DNA from: Aralia elata
Taxonomy: Eukaryota; Streptophyta; Magnoliopsida; Apiales; Araliaceae
Direction: 5' to 3'
Assembly (NCBI GenBank): GCA_034770075.1
Contig: CM068383.1
Location: 35,593,094 to 35,657,093 of the forward strand
Length of the DNA stretch: 64,000 nt
Numbering within the stretch: the first letter of the stretch is position 1; the number at the start of each line of letters is the position of its first letter. Both the position numbers and the translations under genes were made by a program. This document shows positions 31,757 through 44,394 of this stretch, piece after piece. The notes beneath the pieces were generated by a model. That model saw nothing but the letters and a program-made list of their open reading frames with translations. It ran no database searches and had not been told where the DNA came from.

Positions 31757-32751
31757 ATGATATGAAGCACAGAATAAGGGAGATTTTGCTACTTTTTGCT
31801 AACCCTAGTTTGGGAGAAAGAGAGGGAGGCTTAAAGCAATTGAGCAAGCAAGAAGGATTCATCACAAGAGCTGAAGGAGAGACTCAAGGATTGCAATTAC
31901 AGATTCTAATCTCTTCCCTAATCTTTTATTTTGTATTCTTGAATGCTTTATCAATTGTGGATTAAGGATTTTAATTCAATTATGAACTAATTTCTTTTTA
32001 AGATTACAATGGATCTTAATGCGTAGCTTTTATTGATATGCTTCCTTGTTAATTATTATTGATTATTATCGGGTTGTCTATGATGATTTGTGATTAATTG
32101 CTTAATTGTTTGATCAACAATTACCGTGGTAATCTATATGAACTCGAGGGATGGATTATAGATTTAGACCTAATCATAATAGCATGTGATTGTGTTTTCT
32201 ACATGGTGATGGAGCTCATGATTTGTGTTTAGGATAGAGATATACCTATACGCCAGATGTAATCTGAAAGAGAATTTGTGCTTTAAATCCTTTTTAATTA
32301 TAATTCACATAGAGATATAGTGAATTAGTTAACTAGGGTGTTCATCTTAATTCTATCTTTTACGGATTTAAGCTGATTCGTTTATGATACATCGAGAGAT
32401 GATTATAAATATTGATGAGTTCTTGATTAACAATCCGGAATAATTAATATAACTTAACAGGAAGCGTATTAATTCAAGTGAAACATTAAAGGAAATTGTA
32501 ATCTTAAGCCTTTTTATCTGAATTCAATTCTTGGTAGTTAGTAATTAGTTAGTTTAGTACTTTATTTTCAAAACTCAAAATCTTTTATCGAATTGTTTAA
32601 ATAAAATTAATTTGATTAAAAGTTAGTATTTGGTAATTATTAAATAATTCTATGTGGGTTCGACACTCTCTTATCACTTTATTACTTGTTGACCGTGTAC
32701 ACTTGCACGTATTTATTGATTGCTAAATCGACAAACAAGCACACCAGTAGC

Positions 32752-33665
32752 AAAACATGTTGTCTTCATGGAAAAGGAGTTTATCCTTGAAAGAGTCAGT
32801 GGGAGTAAGATATACCTTGAAGAAGTTCAAGAACCACAAAATACTATGGATCAAAGTCAGGTACTTGACCAAGTGGAAGAACTTAATGTACCACAACCTA
32901 TTCGTCAATCTAGAAGAGTACCGAAGATACTTGATAGGTATGGATTCATCATAGAGGATGATGATGAGGTACACATCATAGATGATGATGATCCATTAAC
33001 TTACGAAGAGGCTATAGTAGTAAAGACTCAGAGAAATAGCTAGAAGCCATGAAATCCGAGAAGGACTCCATGTATGAAAACTAAGTATGGACTTTGGTTT
33101 TACCACCTGAGGGCATTAAGCCTATTGGGTGCAAATAGGTCTTTAAGAGAAAGACTGGAGGGGACGGTAAGGTACATATAAGGCCCGACTGGTTGCAAAA
33201 GGTTTCAAACAAAGACAAGGAGTTGACTATGATGAAACCTTCTCACTAGTAGCTATGTTCAAGTCCATTCAAATTTTGCTTGCAATTGCAGCTTATTATA
33301 ACTACAAAATCTGGCAAATGGACGTGAAAACGACCTTCCTCAATGGAGAGCTTGAGGAGAATGTATATATGTTACAGACAGAGGGTTTTATTTCAACGGT
33401 TGGAACAAACCAAGTCTGTAAGCTACAATGATCCATTTCTAGATTGAAGCAAGCTTCTCGCAGGTGGAACATTCATTTTGATGAGACAATCAAAAAGTTT
33501 GATTTTATCAAAAATGAGGATGAATCATGTGTGTACAAGAAGGTTAGTGGGAGTGCTGTTTTATTCCTTGTATTATATGTTGATGATATATTACTGATAG
33601 GGAATGATGTTCCTATGCTATAGTCGATCAAAATTTAGTTATCTAAATATTTCTCCATGAAGGAC
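32752..33665 (+). pseudogene. pol: Copia reverse transcriptase pseudogene, element A (right part)
   Basis: Continues the integrase C-terminus (VVFMEKEFILE) and a linker with PIRQSRR, then the RT with PIGCK (about 33121), QMDVKTTFLNGEL (about 33316) and the active-site YVDDILLIG (33576-33602). At least two frameshifts (near 33040 and 33185) and stops near 33430 and 33620. The homology stops at about 33665 (KYFSMKD), so the RT end, the RNase H and the 3' LTR are missing. Confidence 0.85.
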
Positions 33666-33668
33666 TGG

Positions 33669-33940
33669 CTCCAACCCCCACTAAGGCCTTGTTTGGCTAA
33701 TCCTTATAAGTACTTCCTTTGGTTTATTTTAGTTATCTAGTTTATTATATAGTTTAATGTCACACTTTTAATTAACCATATAATCTTATTAAAATCAATT
33801 AAATAAAATAGGATAATACCACATTAAATCACATTATCACATAATTAAAATTCTCATTTATTGATTATGACAAATTATTAAATCATTAAATCTTTAATTA
33901 ATTATTAAATTAATTAGAATAACATTATGCTTATTTAAAT
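33669..33940. other. Short AT-rich segment between copia RT and element G
   Basis: Begins with AAGGCCTTGTTTGGCTAATC at 33682, a string like the ends of some plant inverted-repeat DNA transposons, but no matching right end is in the window. Strongly AT-rich, no ORF. Element G starts at 33941; TAAAT (33936-33940) would be its TSD, but the partner lies beyond the window. Confidence 0.35.
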
Positions 33941-34160
33941 TGTAATGCCCATGAATTTTGAACATCCTTATTAATTAAATCTAATTTAATTTAATGAGTT
34001 AACGTTGTGTTCTATTTAAACCAACTTGGGTTAATTGGTGGGAGATGTATAAGCTATGCCTATACTTGTGTTGGCAGGTATGATATAACTATGGCTAAGA
34101 AATAACCATATGTGAGTCAAGTGTAGGAATTGGTGTGTAGTGACTAAAATGGCCAAGAGT

Positions 34161-34328
34161 GGTTAATAACCAAGGTAATTATGAAGGGGCAATAACCATT
34201 GTATATCCAAGTGGTTAATAACCAATGTAATTATGGCGGGATAATAACCATTGTGTTTAAACAATGTAATTATGACAAGATAATAACCAATGTCTAATAA
34301 CCAATGAAGAATGGTTAATAACTAATGG
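34161..34328 (+). repeat. GGTTAATAACC palindromic repeats in the G LTR upstream region
   Basis: GGTTAATAACC at 34161, 34213 and (one change) 34313, with interspersed ATAATAACCA(T/A)TG half copies, each near a GTAATTATG stretch. The array ends about 165 bases before the TATA box and is repeated in the 3' LTR (about 59629-59795). GGTTAA resembles plant GT-1 boxes, so an enhancer role is plausible. Confidence 0.65.
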
Positions 34329-34493
34329 ATAATCAAGATTTTGCGAAAAGACTATTTTAACCTTAAAAGAAGTTGGGTAATGTTTAAAATACCCTTGAGG
34401 AAGTTGCTAGGAAGCTTCCTATTATTGATGAATTGACCAAATTGCCCTTGCCTAGTCATGGTTAATGACTATTTTTCCCACGGTCTCTACTTT

Positions 34494-34528
34494 CCTATAA
34501 ATAGGACCCCTCACCAATGATAGTGAGG
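34494..34528 (+). promoter_or_regulatory. TATA box and adjacent hairpin, G LTR
   Basis: CCTATAAATAGG at 34494-34505, then CCTCAC-CAATGATA-GTGAGG (34509-34528), a perfect six-base-pair hairpin near the expected start site. Both are kept in the 3' LTR (TATA 59962-59973). Confidence 0.7.
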
Positions 34529-34683
34529 TTGGTTCATTATTCACCAAGTATAGAGAGAGTGTTAGAGAGGGAGTTTGAAAAAAAAGCAAGAACAAATCTT
34601 GTGGGAGAAAGAAGAAGGTCTTGATTGTTTAGGCCATCCCCATTCACAACCTATTTTGGGAAGGAAAAGAAGAAGAAGAAATC

Positions 34684-34697
34684 AAAAAGGTATAACT
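34684..34697 (+). promoter_or_regulatory. Splice-donor-like site in the G LTR
   Basis: AAAAAG|GTATAACT with the cut after 34689, following a purine-rich 5' leader. The same AAG|GTATAAC is found in the F LTR at the equivalent place, although the surrounding sequence differs. The 3' LTR copy has it at 60158. Confidence 0.55.
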
Positions 34698-35310
34698 CCA
34701 AACTTTAAGCTATTTTAATGTGTTTGGACATAGATCCTTGACGTTTTATGTTCTTGATGGCTAGAACCTTATGATAAGGTTAGATCTTGAATATATAATG
34801 TTTTGCTTGTTCATATGTGTGAGTTTATGTTGGAAAAATTTAGAAGAAAGGAAGTAAAGGAGATTTCCGAAAATTTTGTTTAAAAAAGGTTGTTATATGA
34901 TTGTCATTTTGAAATCTATAAAGGGATCTTGTGATTTTATTTCTTGATATGCTAGATCCATAGGTTAGGGACAAAATCCCTTTTGAATCACTCAAATATG
35001 TTGAAAAATGAGCAAACCATGAATTTATTACCAAAGCATGCCAACTGTTGAACAACCTTACTGACCCCTGACTTTGAACCTGTTTTCCGAGACCTAAATA
35101 TAACCAAATTTGATGTTTGATAAATGAAAAGTGTAGTTCAGGAAGATACCAATCCAACAAAATCGACGGATCGTAAATCGAAGTTGTAAATTTCGCTTTA
35201 TGAAGGTTTTGGTGAAAGACCCCAAATCTAGAAATCAAGAACGAAAATTAGAAAAAAAATTAACTATTTGTTATTTAATTATGTTTAAATAATAAATAAA
35301 GTTAAGTAAT

Positions 35311-38300
35311 TGTGACGCCCTCAAATTCGGGTTTCCAAATACCCGGATCCGGTCATCACGATCCAACATAAACATCCACCTATAACAACATATGGTATCT
35401 AAAATGCGGAATAAAATAAACATACGTTGTTCATTACAAGGTGTTACTAGTCCCAGAATACAATTAACCTTAAACATTTACACAATCTATACCCTAAATA
35501 GCTATCAGGGTTTAAATTACATTAACAGTAATTAACTAACACATGAATCTAAAGTCTGCTACGAGAAGTCTATCATTTCATCTTTTCTTTTCCTTTGTTC
35601 TTCCCTGACGTCTCGGGTTTAGCTGCAATGAAGTCATGATATAGCAAGAATGAGCAACAAGCTTGCTCAGCAAGTTTAAAGTGCAACAATAAAGATATAT
35701 CATGATGAAGGGATATTAACGGGATTTCAACAATAGAATAATCAGAAGCAAGAACATTAAATGCTTTTAGAACAATTGATAGTCAGATAGACTTTGAACG
35801 ATAACTTCCAGAGGAGTCAATAGCTGGTTGACCCTCTGGTTACTGGCTACAGAATAACGTACTTGAGGGGATCAGCCTCGCGTACCCTATGTATATGCAT
35901 AACACTTAATTCTGCTATTTGTACCTTATATACGGTACGTGGGGTACTCCCCTATAAATAAAGGGGTGTTCATACAGTCTAAGAATCCTTACCATTGATT
36001 GGTTCGGATAGCTTTTATAAATTCTCACATAATTGTCTGACCGAACAAGGGTTCAGACTTAACCATGAATGGTTTATAAATTCCTGAATTTAAATATACG
36101 AATTTCAAATGCACGAGTGCGAATGTCAATAAATATACAGATGTGGAATAATTTTAAAAATAATTAGACCACTTAAAGCGTGCTCGGAAATAAGATTCAA
36201 GCTTAAAGAATAACTTGCAACAATATATACCTTTTTACACGAATTAAAACAATGCATAAGGTTTAAAAACTTGCTCAATGCCAAAAATTGAGTGAGAGGA
36301 ACTTGCAAAAATGAAGGAAGTTTAGGGTTAGGAACTTGCCTGTTTGCTCAGCTACAGATATAGTTTAGCTTTAATTAATTGATCTTGGATAACCTATCAA
36401 TTGGTAGGGTTGGTTTATCCATTAGCATCGCGTAACTGTATACTGATACACTCAATTATGCTATTTAAACAGATAATAATTAATCATGGCCACTATCATT
36501 TGAATACTCAATTTATTACCTTTAATTGTATCTAGGTATGGTTTAACAATCCTTATAAAATAATTTTATTTTGGTTTAAAGACAACGGAAAACCCTTGAT
36601 CAATTATTTAGTTGATTTACTCTTAATTACCATTACCTTAGGGGTAATTTAGTAATTATTATACTTGTTCTTTATTCAACATTAATTGAGGTATAAATTG
36701 ACACACACTTAATTATATTAATAATCGCTAAGTGTTTATTATCTTTATTTATTAAGGCCCAAAAATAATTAACTTATTAATCTCCCTCATACTTAATCAT
36801 CATTCCATTGATGATTAAGTACTTACCATCCTTATTATTTCGTAACTTTAATTATTATTATTATTAAATAATAATTAAATACTTAGTACCTTTATTTACT
36901 ATTTATTAATAAATAATAAATAATTATTTTATTAACTTTATTCATATTTAATCATTATTATTATTAAATAATAATAATGAAATATTTATTATCTTTATTT
37001 ATTATTTATTAATAAATAATAAATAATTATTTTATTAACTTTATTCATAGTTAGTTATTATTATTATTAAATATTAATTAAATATTTATTATCTTTATTT
37101 ATTATTTATTGGAAAATAATACATAATCATTTATTAAGCTTACTAAATAAACATTAAATATTTATTGATTTTATTCATTATTTAATGTTAAACAGTAAAA
37201 ATAACTAAATATTATTCATACTTAGTTATTAGTTACTATCTTTATTTATTACTTATGGATAACTAATAAACAATTATTTGTTAACCTTGTTCATAATTAA
37301 TCATTAGATATTTATTATTTAACTTTACTATAAAATATTTATTTATCCTTATTTATTATTTATTGACAACTAATAAATAATTATTTAATTAACTTTATTA
37401 TTTAATATTAATTAAATAATAATTAAAATATTTATTATCTTTATTTATTATTTATAAATAAATAATAAATAATTATTTATTGACTTTATGCAGTTATGAC
37501 TTAAATCCTTCTTAGTGTTTACTGAAAACAATGGTGGTAATCTTGCACATTGCGAAGCAATGGTATTTATTTATCATGAAAAGGTAATTTACCCAGCAAT
37601 TTGTCCTGCCCAGCTTTCCCCCTACACTGCGTCGACTGCCCATAGGCGCGACTGCCGCTCACGGTCTGCACCCAGCCCCAACCATTAGCGACATAAGCTC
37701 TCCCTAACCTTATGCTTGGTTTTGACAGCAAAACATACAATGGTTCTAACCAGCGAACAACACGCCCTACTACAATAGTTTTAAAAGAAATCTAAAAGCT
37801 CTATACCTCGTGGCTGAATCAAAATCATAGCCCAAATTTGGCTCATTCAGACATTATAACAAACAGATGGTGTGCCTCCTATAACACAAACTGGCCTAAA
37901 CACAGTGTAAAGAAAAATCAAGTTGCCAGAATTTTAAAGTCCTTCAATAACCAGGGTTTCAACCCAACAATCACGCCCAATAAAATCAAGCAACACAAAT
38001 TCAAGTACAGAAATAGAGAAAGAAAACAAAAAAAATCAAACCACAAGAAGGCTGTCACAGCAGCTAGGTGGGCAAGGAACCATTGTTATACCTTGAGGTT
38101 GGGTCGAATCGACGAGGGGTCCGAGTTGCTGTTCTCCTCCTTCTCCCAAAATAATTGATGAAATTTGGGGACATTCACTTCACCGCTGGTACCTTCAAAT
38201 AGGAATCGAACCCGCGGCTGGCCTCCCCTATTTTCCTCTTCTTGCTATGATTTTCTCTCTGATTGACTCTTTAATTGAAATTTCTAGCAGCTCGGTTTAG

Positions 38301-39411
38301 GGTGTGGGGGTTCCAATTTATAGGGCAAAATTTTACCTAATTCGTTGGATAATACCCTTAACTGACGAGTTAATGACCGCCGGTAGGAGAGAATGGCTGT
38401 CAAGGGTCTATGTCAATACTTTTCCGATCCCAGCTGGTCAGCCGGCGCCCTCGAGCCGTGCGTTTTCTCCCCACCGGTCCAATCGCCAACTGGTTCGAAC
38501 CTTTGGTCCATCCGGTAATTGCTTAGTCGTTGATGTCGACCCTCGCTTAGCCGCCGGTAGGTGAGCGTTTCCTTCGGTCCAAGCGGCCGGTCATAGCCAT
38601 CTCGCCGTCCCTCTTTCTCCTCCAGTGTCGCCCAAATCGATTGATGGCCTAGGTTAGCTAGGGCTTAGTGTTCTCAGCGATTTGAGGGTGTGAGTTTACT
38701 GACTTGGCTAAATCCCCAAATTGATTTTCGCCGGCATAATATTACCCCAAACAATCCTACCGTTTGTCCCAATTCTAGTGCTCGATTGCACTCAATTCAA
38801 TTACCCGGTTTCCTTCATTTTAATCGGATCGACCCGGTACAAGTAGTCCAACCCGCTGGACTTTAATTTGGGCTTACCCATTAGTTGGGTCGGCTGAAAA
38901 AAAAAAACAGTGGCCCAATTGGTTTTAGCTTGACCCAGTTCACTTGGTTGGCCCAACAGGAGAATAAATTAGGAACTCAGCCCAATAGGAAATAGAAAGG
39001 AAATTTGGCCTAAATAAAATAAAAGGAAAATGGGTCCAGCCCAATTGAAGGAAATGTGGTCTATTAAATTAATATCCTTATGTTCTAATATTTAAATTAA
39101 TAACTAATTCGATTAATTAATTAAAATTTTCATTTCAACAATAATTCCCTGTTGGAATTATTTAAATCCGATAATAGTGAAATGAATTCATTTATAAATT
39201 TTCTTCCCAATTTTCTTGAAATTAAATCCTTAGGGTTAACTTACTAATTTATCCCAACTATTAGTGAGCCCTTTTTTATGTAAGAAAATTATTGGACCTA
39301 TAATTAAAAAAAAAATTTACAGGAGTCCAATTAAATTCATAAAATTATATAAAATGAATTTTATCTATCAAATAATTTGATACAATGTTCTGAAAATTCC
39401 TGGACTTTACA
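35311..39411 (-). repeat. Element F 3' LTR
   Basis: 4101 bases, TG...CA. Contains an AT-rich tandem array (about 36720-37490), a TATA box on the minus strand (38316-38324), an exact GGTTCGATTCC (minus, 38201-38211) resembling a polymerase III B box, and a donor-like AAG|GTATAAC (minus, GT at 38091). The 106-codon ORF on the plus strand here is by chance. Confidence 0.95.
36720..37490. repeat. AT-rich tandem array in the F LTR
   Basis: Degenerate tandem units of roughly 100-130 bases built from TTATTTATTATTTATTAATAAATAATAAATAATTATT palindromic blocks (no unit is exact) alternating with ATCTTTATT or CTTTATTCAT. Repeated at about 46865-47635 in the other LTR; the copies differ mainly in ATT repeat number. 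Confidence 0.8.
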
Positions 39412-39426
39412 TCCTCTCCCCCTTAT
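39412..39426 (-). promoter_or_regulatory. Polypurine tract of element F
   Basis: Minus strand ATAAGGGGGAGAGGA, immediately before the 3' LTR start TGTAAAGTCC. Same sequence style as the G tract at 59397-59408. Confidence 0.85.
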
Positions 39427-39458
39427 AAAAATTCCGTCCTCGGAATTTCAATCTAAGG

Positions 39459-42400
39459 TTACTCAAACAATCGCGGATAGTTTGCTCTCATCTTCTCTTC
39501 AAGTTCCCACGTAGCCTCTTCTACCGCGTGATTTCTCCAGAGAACTTTCACCGAGTGAATGATTTTATTCCTCAGCTTCTGCTCTTTTCTATCCAGTATT
39601 TGAACAGGAATCTCCTCGTACGATAGATCTCTTTCGACTTGAATTGGTTCATAGGAAATAACATGTTTGTAATCTGGCTTATACGGACGCAACACTGATA
39701 CGTGGAACACGTTGTGGATGTGCTCAAGTTCAGGAGGTAGTGCTACCTCGTACGCCACTTCGCCTATTCTCCTTAGAATCTCGAATGGTCCTATGAACCT
39801 AGGGCTCAATTTGCCCTTCTTCCCAAAATGGATCTTCCCTTTCCAGGGTGATACCTTCAGAAACACAAAGCTACCAACTTCAAAGTCTCGTTTTTGGCGA
39901 TGTAAGTCGGCATACTTCTTCTGACGATCCTGGGCGGCTACTAACCGCTGTCTTATTACCCTAATAATTTCCACGGTTTGTTGTACCAATTCTGGTCCCA
40001 ACAATCTCCGTTCACCAACTTCATCCCAACACAACGGCGTTCGACACTTCCTTCCATATAGCGCTTCGTACGGTGGCATACCAATGCTAGCGTGATAACT
40101 GTTGTTGTAAGCGAACTCTACTAATGGCAAGTGATCGTCCCAACTGCCACTTAGGTCCATCACCACTGCCCGGAGCATATCCTCTAGAGTCTGAATTGTT
40201 CGCTCACTCTGACCATCAGTCTGAGGATGATATGCCGTACTCATTCTTAACTGTGTTCCCAGTCTTTCCTGTAGACTTCTCCAAAAATTTGACGTGAAGC
40301 GCGGATCTCTGTCAGACACGATAGATACTGGCACTCCATGTCGTGATACTATTTCCTTCACGTAAAGTTTTGCCAACTGTTCCAATTTGTACCTGATCTT
40401 GATCGGTAGAAAGTGGGCAGACTTGGTCAATCGGTCTACGATCACCCAGATGGCGTCTAGACCCTTTTGCGTTGTTGGAAGTCCCACCACAAAATCCATT
40501 GTGATGTGCTCCCACTTCCATTCGGGAATCTCTAAGGGTTGCAACAACCCGCTCGGCCGTTGGTGCTCCGCCTTGATCCTCTGACAGGTTAAACACCGGC
40601 TAACGAACTCTGCAACTTCCCCTTTCAAATGCGGCCACCAATAATGTTGACGAAGATCTTGATACATCTTGGTGCTACCTGGATGTACCGAAAATCTCGT
40701 ATTATGGGCTTCCTGCAAAATCTCTTCCCTTAAGTCTGGTACGTAGGGTATCCAGATCCTTCCCTCAAATCTCAGCAATCCTGTGCTGTCAACCTTATAC
40801 TTCGATGCTTTTCCCTCCGATAACTGTTTCTTAATGTCAATGCATTCCTCGTCAAATTCTTGAGCCTCCTGTATCTTATCCAGTAGAGTCGGACCTGCTG
40901 TTACAGTAAACAATCTTTCGTCCGCCTCCATTGGATACCTAACCTCCAGTTCCAGACGTTCAAAGTCCTTTACCAATTCCTCTTGAACCGTCAGCTGCAT
41001 CAACTTCACCTTGCCTTTCCTGCTTAAGGCATCAGCCACTACATTTGCTTTGCCCGGATGGTACAGGATTTCACAGTCGTAGTCCTTGATCAATTCTAAC
41101 CATCGGCGTTGTCTCATGTTCAGCTCCTTTTGAGTGAAGATATATTTCAGACTTTTGTGATCTGTATATATCTCGCACTTCTCCCCGTATAGGTAGTGCC
41201 TCCAGATTTTCAAGGCAAAAACTACAGCTGCTAACTCCAAGTCATGAGTCGGATAACCCTTCTCATAATCCTTCAGCTGACGTGATGCGTACGCAACAAC
41301 CTTGCCGTGTTGCATCAGCACACAGCCAAGACCCTTGTGTGACGCGTCGCTATACACTACAAAGCCTCCAGTGTTGTCTGGTAAGGTCAACACCGGTGCC
41401 TGGCTAAGTCTCTTCTTCAATTCCATGAAACTTTCTTCACACTTCTCCGACCAAACAAACTTAACTGTTTTCCTGGTGAGATTGGTCAATGGCGATGCTA
41501 TCTTTGAAAAATCCTGGATGAATCTCCGATAGTATCCCGCTAATCCCAAGAAACTCCGGATCTCTGTTGGCGTCTTCGGCTGTTCCCAGTTGATAACTGC
41601 TTCTACTTTTGCTGGGTCCACCGAAACACCATTCTTGTCTATGACATGACCCAGAAACTGCACTCTCTGCAACCAAAACTCACACTTAGAAAACTTTGCA
41701 TATAATTTCTCCCTCCTGAGAGCTTCTAATACAATCTTTAAATGTTCAGCATGCTCCTCCTCTGTCCCTGAATACACCAAGATATCATCGATGAATACGA
41801 CTACGAATTTATCCAAGTATTGCTTGAACACTCTGTTCATCATATCCATAAATGCTGCTGGTGCATTCGTCAATCCAAAAGACATTACCAGAAACTCGAA
41901 GTGCCCATAACGAGTCCTGAATGCAGTCTTCGGGATATCTTCCTGCCTCACCTTCAGCTGATGGTAGCCTGTTCTTAAGTCGATCTTTGAAAAGTACTTC
42001 GCTCCCTTAAGTTGATCGAATAGATCGTCAATTCTAGGAAGTGGATACCTATTCTTAATCGTAACTTTGTTCAACTCCCGATAGTCGATACAAAGCCTCA
42101 TTGAACCGTCTTTCTTCTTTACAAACAGAACTGGCGCTCCCCACGGGGACACGCTCGGTCTGATATAACCTTTATCTAACAGCTCCTGCAGTTGCACCAT
42201 CAACTCCTTCATCTCTACAGGTGCCATTCAATACGGCGGCTTCGATATTGGTGCGGTTCCCAGTGCTAAATCGATAACGAACTCGGTTTCCCTTTCCGGC
42301 GGCAGTCCCGGAAGTTCATCGGGAAAGACATCGGTGAAATCTCTCACGACTGGTATTTGACTCATCTCATCCCCGACCTGACGAGTATCGACCACATGGG

Positions 42401-44009
42401 CCAAATAACACTCGCAACCTTTCTTCAGTAATCTCCTTGTTTGCATCATAGTAAGACAACAAGATGGTTTTGGTGACTTGCTGCCATAGAATACCACCTT
42501 CGACTTATTAGAAGTCTTTAGGTGTACACATTTCTTCTTACAATCAATAACTGCTCCGTGGGTTGATAGCCAATCCATTCCCAGGATTACATCAAACTCT
42601 CCCAGCCGAATTGGTATCAAATCCACACTGAGCTTAAATCCTCGCAATTCAACACAACAATTCCTATGAATGTGTTATACAGGGACAATTTCTTTGTTTG
42701 CTACTTCTACGTTCATAAGGTGTTCTAATTCTTCACGAGGTAATTTCAACTGACTAGCAAATTCTTCGGAAACAAAAGAGCAAGTAGCACCCGAATCAAA
42801 TAGCACATATGCATTTATATCATTGATTGGGATGATACCTGACACCACGTCCTTGGATTCCATGGCATCCTGCACAGTCATGTTGAACGTGCGGGCTGTT
42901 GGCCTGTTGGCTTGACTGGATGGTGGCCCGTAGTTCAATCGGTTGCTGTTTCCACTGTTGTTGTTGTTTCGGTTGCCACTCCCGGCGTCGCTTTTCTTCT
43001 TCGGACAATCCCTCATTTGGTGGTCGGGTGCTCCACATGAAAAACATCCCCCCTTTGGCTTATTCTGACATTGGGGAGCCATGTGCCCCGGTTGCCCACA
43101 ACGGTAACACACACTCCTTCCCTTCAAACATTCCCCGGTGTGGTTCTTGCCGCAATTATTGCACCTGCCTGGTTTCTTTGCCTCCCCTCCAGACTGGTTT
43201 CCTCCGGGTTTATTGCTCCCGAAAGATTGGCTCTCACTCCATTTGCGTTTATTGGGGTTGCTGCCCCCGCTGCTCCCTGCCTTCGGGCCCTCATGTCCTT
43301 TCTTCTTCTCTTGGTTGTATTTGGCCAGGGCCTCACTGCCACCCTCTGCAATGATTGCCCTCTCCATTAATTCTGCGAATGTTCTGATTTTTAATACCGC
43401 CATAGAACGGTATAACCATGGCTTCAATCCCTGCTCAAACCTACGAGCTTTCCTTTCCTCGGTGCTGACTTGGTGAGCTGCAAACCGTGCCAACTCATTA
43501 AACTTAGCTGCGTACTCAGCCATAGACATGTTCCCTTGTTTTAGTTCCAGGAACTTGATCTCCATCTCCTGCTTCATGCTCTTTGGAAAGTAATTTTCCA
43601 AGAACATTTCCTTAAAACGATCCCAAGCGACAGTGCCTTCTTCCACTCGGCCTCTGTTGGCCTTCCACCAGTAGTTTGCCTCACCCTTTAACATGAAGGT
43701 AGCAAAACTTGTTTTCTGTTCCTCTGCCACCCTTGCCACTTCAAAGACCTTCTCTATCTCTTCTATCCAGGTCTGCGCTTCGATTGGGTTAAGAGTTCCC
43801 TTGAACTCAGGTGGTCCGACCAATTTGAAATCTTTAAAGTTTGCCAGATGATGTGCTGGCTCGGCTGCGGCTTGGGTTCTTCCAGGTGGCGGTCTTGATT
43901 GCATGGCCTCTGCCAGCATTTCCGCAAACATTCTCATAGGGTTGGTTTGGTCTCCAACCTCACTTTCTGATTCCTCAACTCGCTGGTTACGTGGCCTTCC
44001 TCTCGGCAT
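39459..44009 (-). pseudogene. gag-pol: Chromovirus gag-pol polyprotein of element F (two stops)
   Basis: Single frame of 1517 codons from ATG 44009 to the stop at 39459, with TAA at 42675-42677 and TGA at 42228-42230 (the latter CGA in G, so probably C-to-T). Gag contains GPPEFKGTLNPIEAQTWI and three CCHC knuckles (about 43180-43015: CNNCGKNHTGEC, CYRCGQPGHMAPQC, CFSCGAPDHQMRDC). Protease VLFDSGATCSF (about 42800), RT with VVFIDDILVYS (about 41790), RNase H with YSDASHKGLG (about 41355), integrase with an HHCC region and DDE core, and a chromodomain-like C-terminus (VKVLWRNHAVEEATWE). Chromodomains are thought to steer integration to modified chromatin. Nearly intact, but full translation would need readthrough. 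Confidence 0.95.
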
Positions 44010-44394
44010 GGTTTGAATAAGGAAACTGATGACTTTTACCTATAGATTTACATTTTACACGTCATGTTATTAAAATAAGCAATCAAAGGTAAAATATCTA
44101 TCAACACATTTAAGTGAAACATCTGCATTTATATTCATATACCACCGTTTGTTACAAGACGAAACCTGTGGCATACTGCTATAAATGCGCCACTGTGTCC
44201 TACCAATCATCCCCTAAAACAAAAAGTGGGGAATGATACTGCCCATCCTCTAAGGCAACAAAAGTTGGGGTTTGACTACTACCCCAACAAGAAAGCAAAT
44301 AAAATGTTTCACAATACAAATATGCATACATCCCTAATATGACAAAAGGTGGGACTGACTGTACTAGCAACTAAACAACCATCCTATCCCATCA
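44010..44394 (-). other. Spacer between leader ORF and gag, element F
   Basis: About 385 bases without an ORF. Minus-strand AATCTATAG|G (about 44040) and GTCATCAG|T (about 44025) are acceptor-like AGs just before the gag ATG. The G element has TTTGTTTAAACAG directly before its gag ATG. Confidence 0.45.

Larger units (their letters stand above)
30985..32737 (+). mobile_element. Solo LTR D in the C 3' LTR
   Basis: 1753 bases, TGATGAGTGG...CGACAAACA, with flanking five-base repeats AACAC (30980-30984) and AGCAC (32738-32742) that differ at one base; the other C LTR has AGCAC at this place. No internal region. Landmarks: acceptor-like TTATTTTGTAG|GAA (31090-31103), two copies of the GTAGATCT...TTATGACC module, four NotI-like palindromes, a TATA box at 31746-31756, and a downstream AGGATAGAGATATACCTA. 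Related to the B and H LTRs but a separate family. Confidence 0.88.
4823..32746 (+). mobile_element. Element C: non-autonomous Athila-like LTR element, with nested insertions
   Basis: C is bounded by TSD GTAGC (4818-4822 and 32747-32751), starts TGATGAGTC and ends CACACCA. Its 5' LTR is split by element B, and its 3' LTR is split four bases from its end by solo LTR D. The internal region is only about 1.5 kb and has no gag or pol: it goes from a tRNA-Asp PBS almost directly to the post-pol stem-loop conserved in H, then two hairpin-plus-polypurine modules. It must have relied on proteins from an autonomous relative. The 5' LTR start lacks about 100 bases present in the 3' LTR. Confidence 0.88.
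33941..35310 (+). repeat. Element G 5' LTR, left portion
   Basis: Matches 59409-60768. Contains repeated GGTTAATAACCAA motifs, a TATA box, a splice-donor-like site and the start of the AT-rich section. Interrupted by F after GTAAT (35306-35310). Confidence 0.92.

Noticed and set aside
37838..38158. 106-codon ORF identical in both F LTRs (also 47983-48303)
   Set aside because: On the strand opposite to the element. Identity reflects the near-identical LTRs, not selection.
43138..43476. Open frames opposite the F gag
   Set aside because: Shadows of the real gag frame on the other strand.
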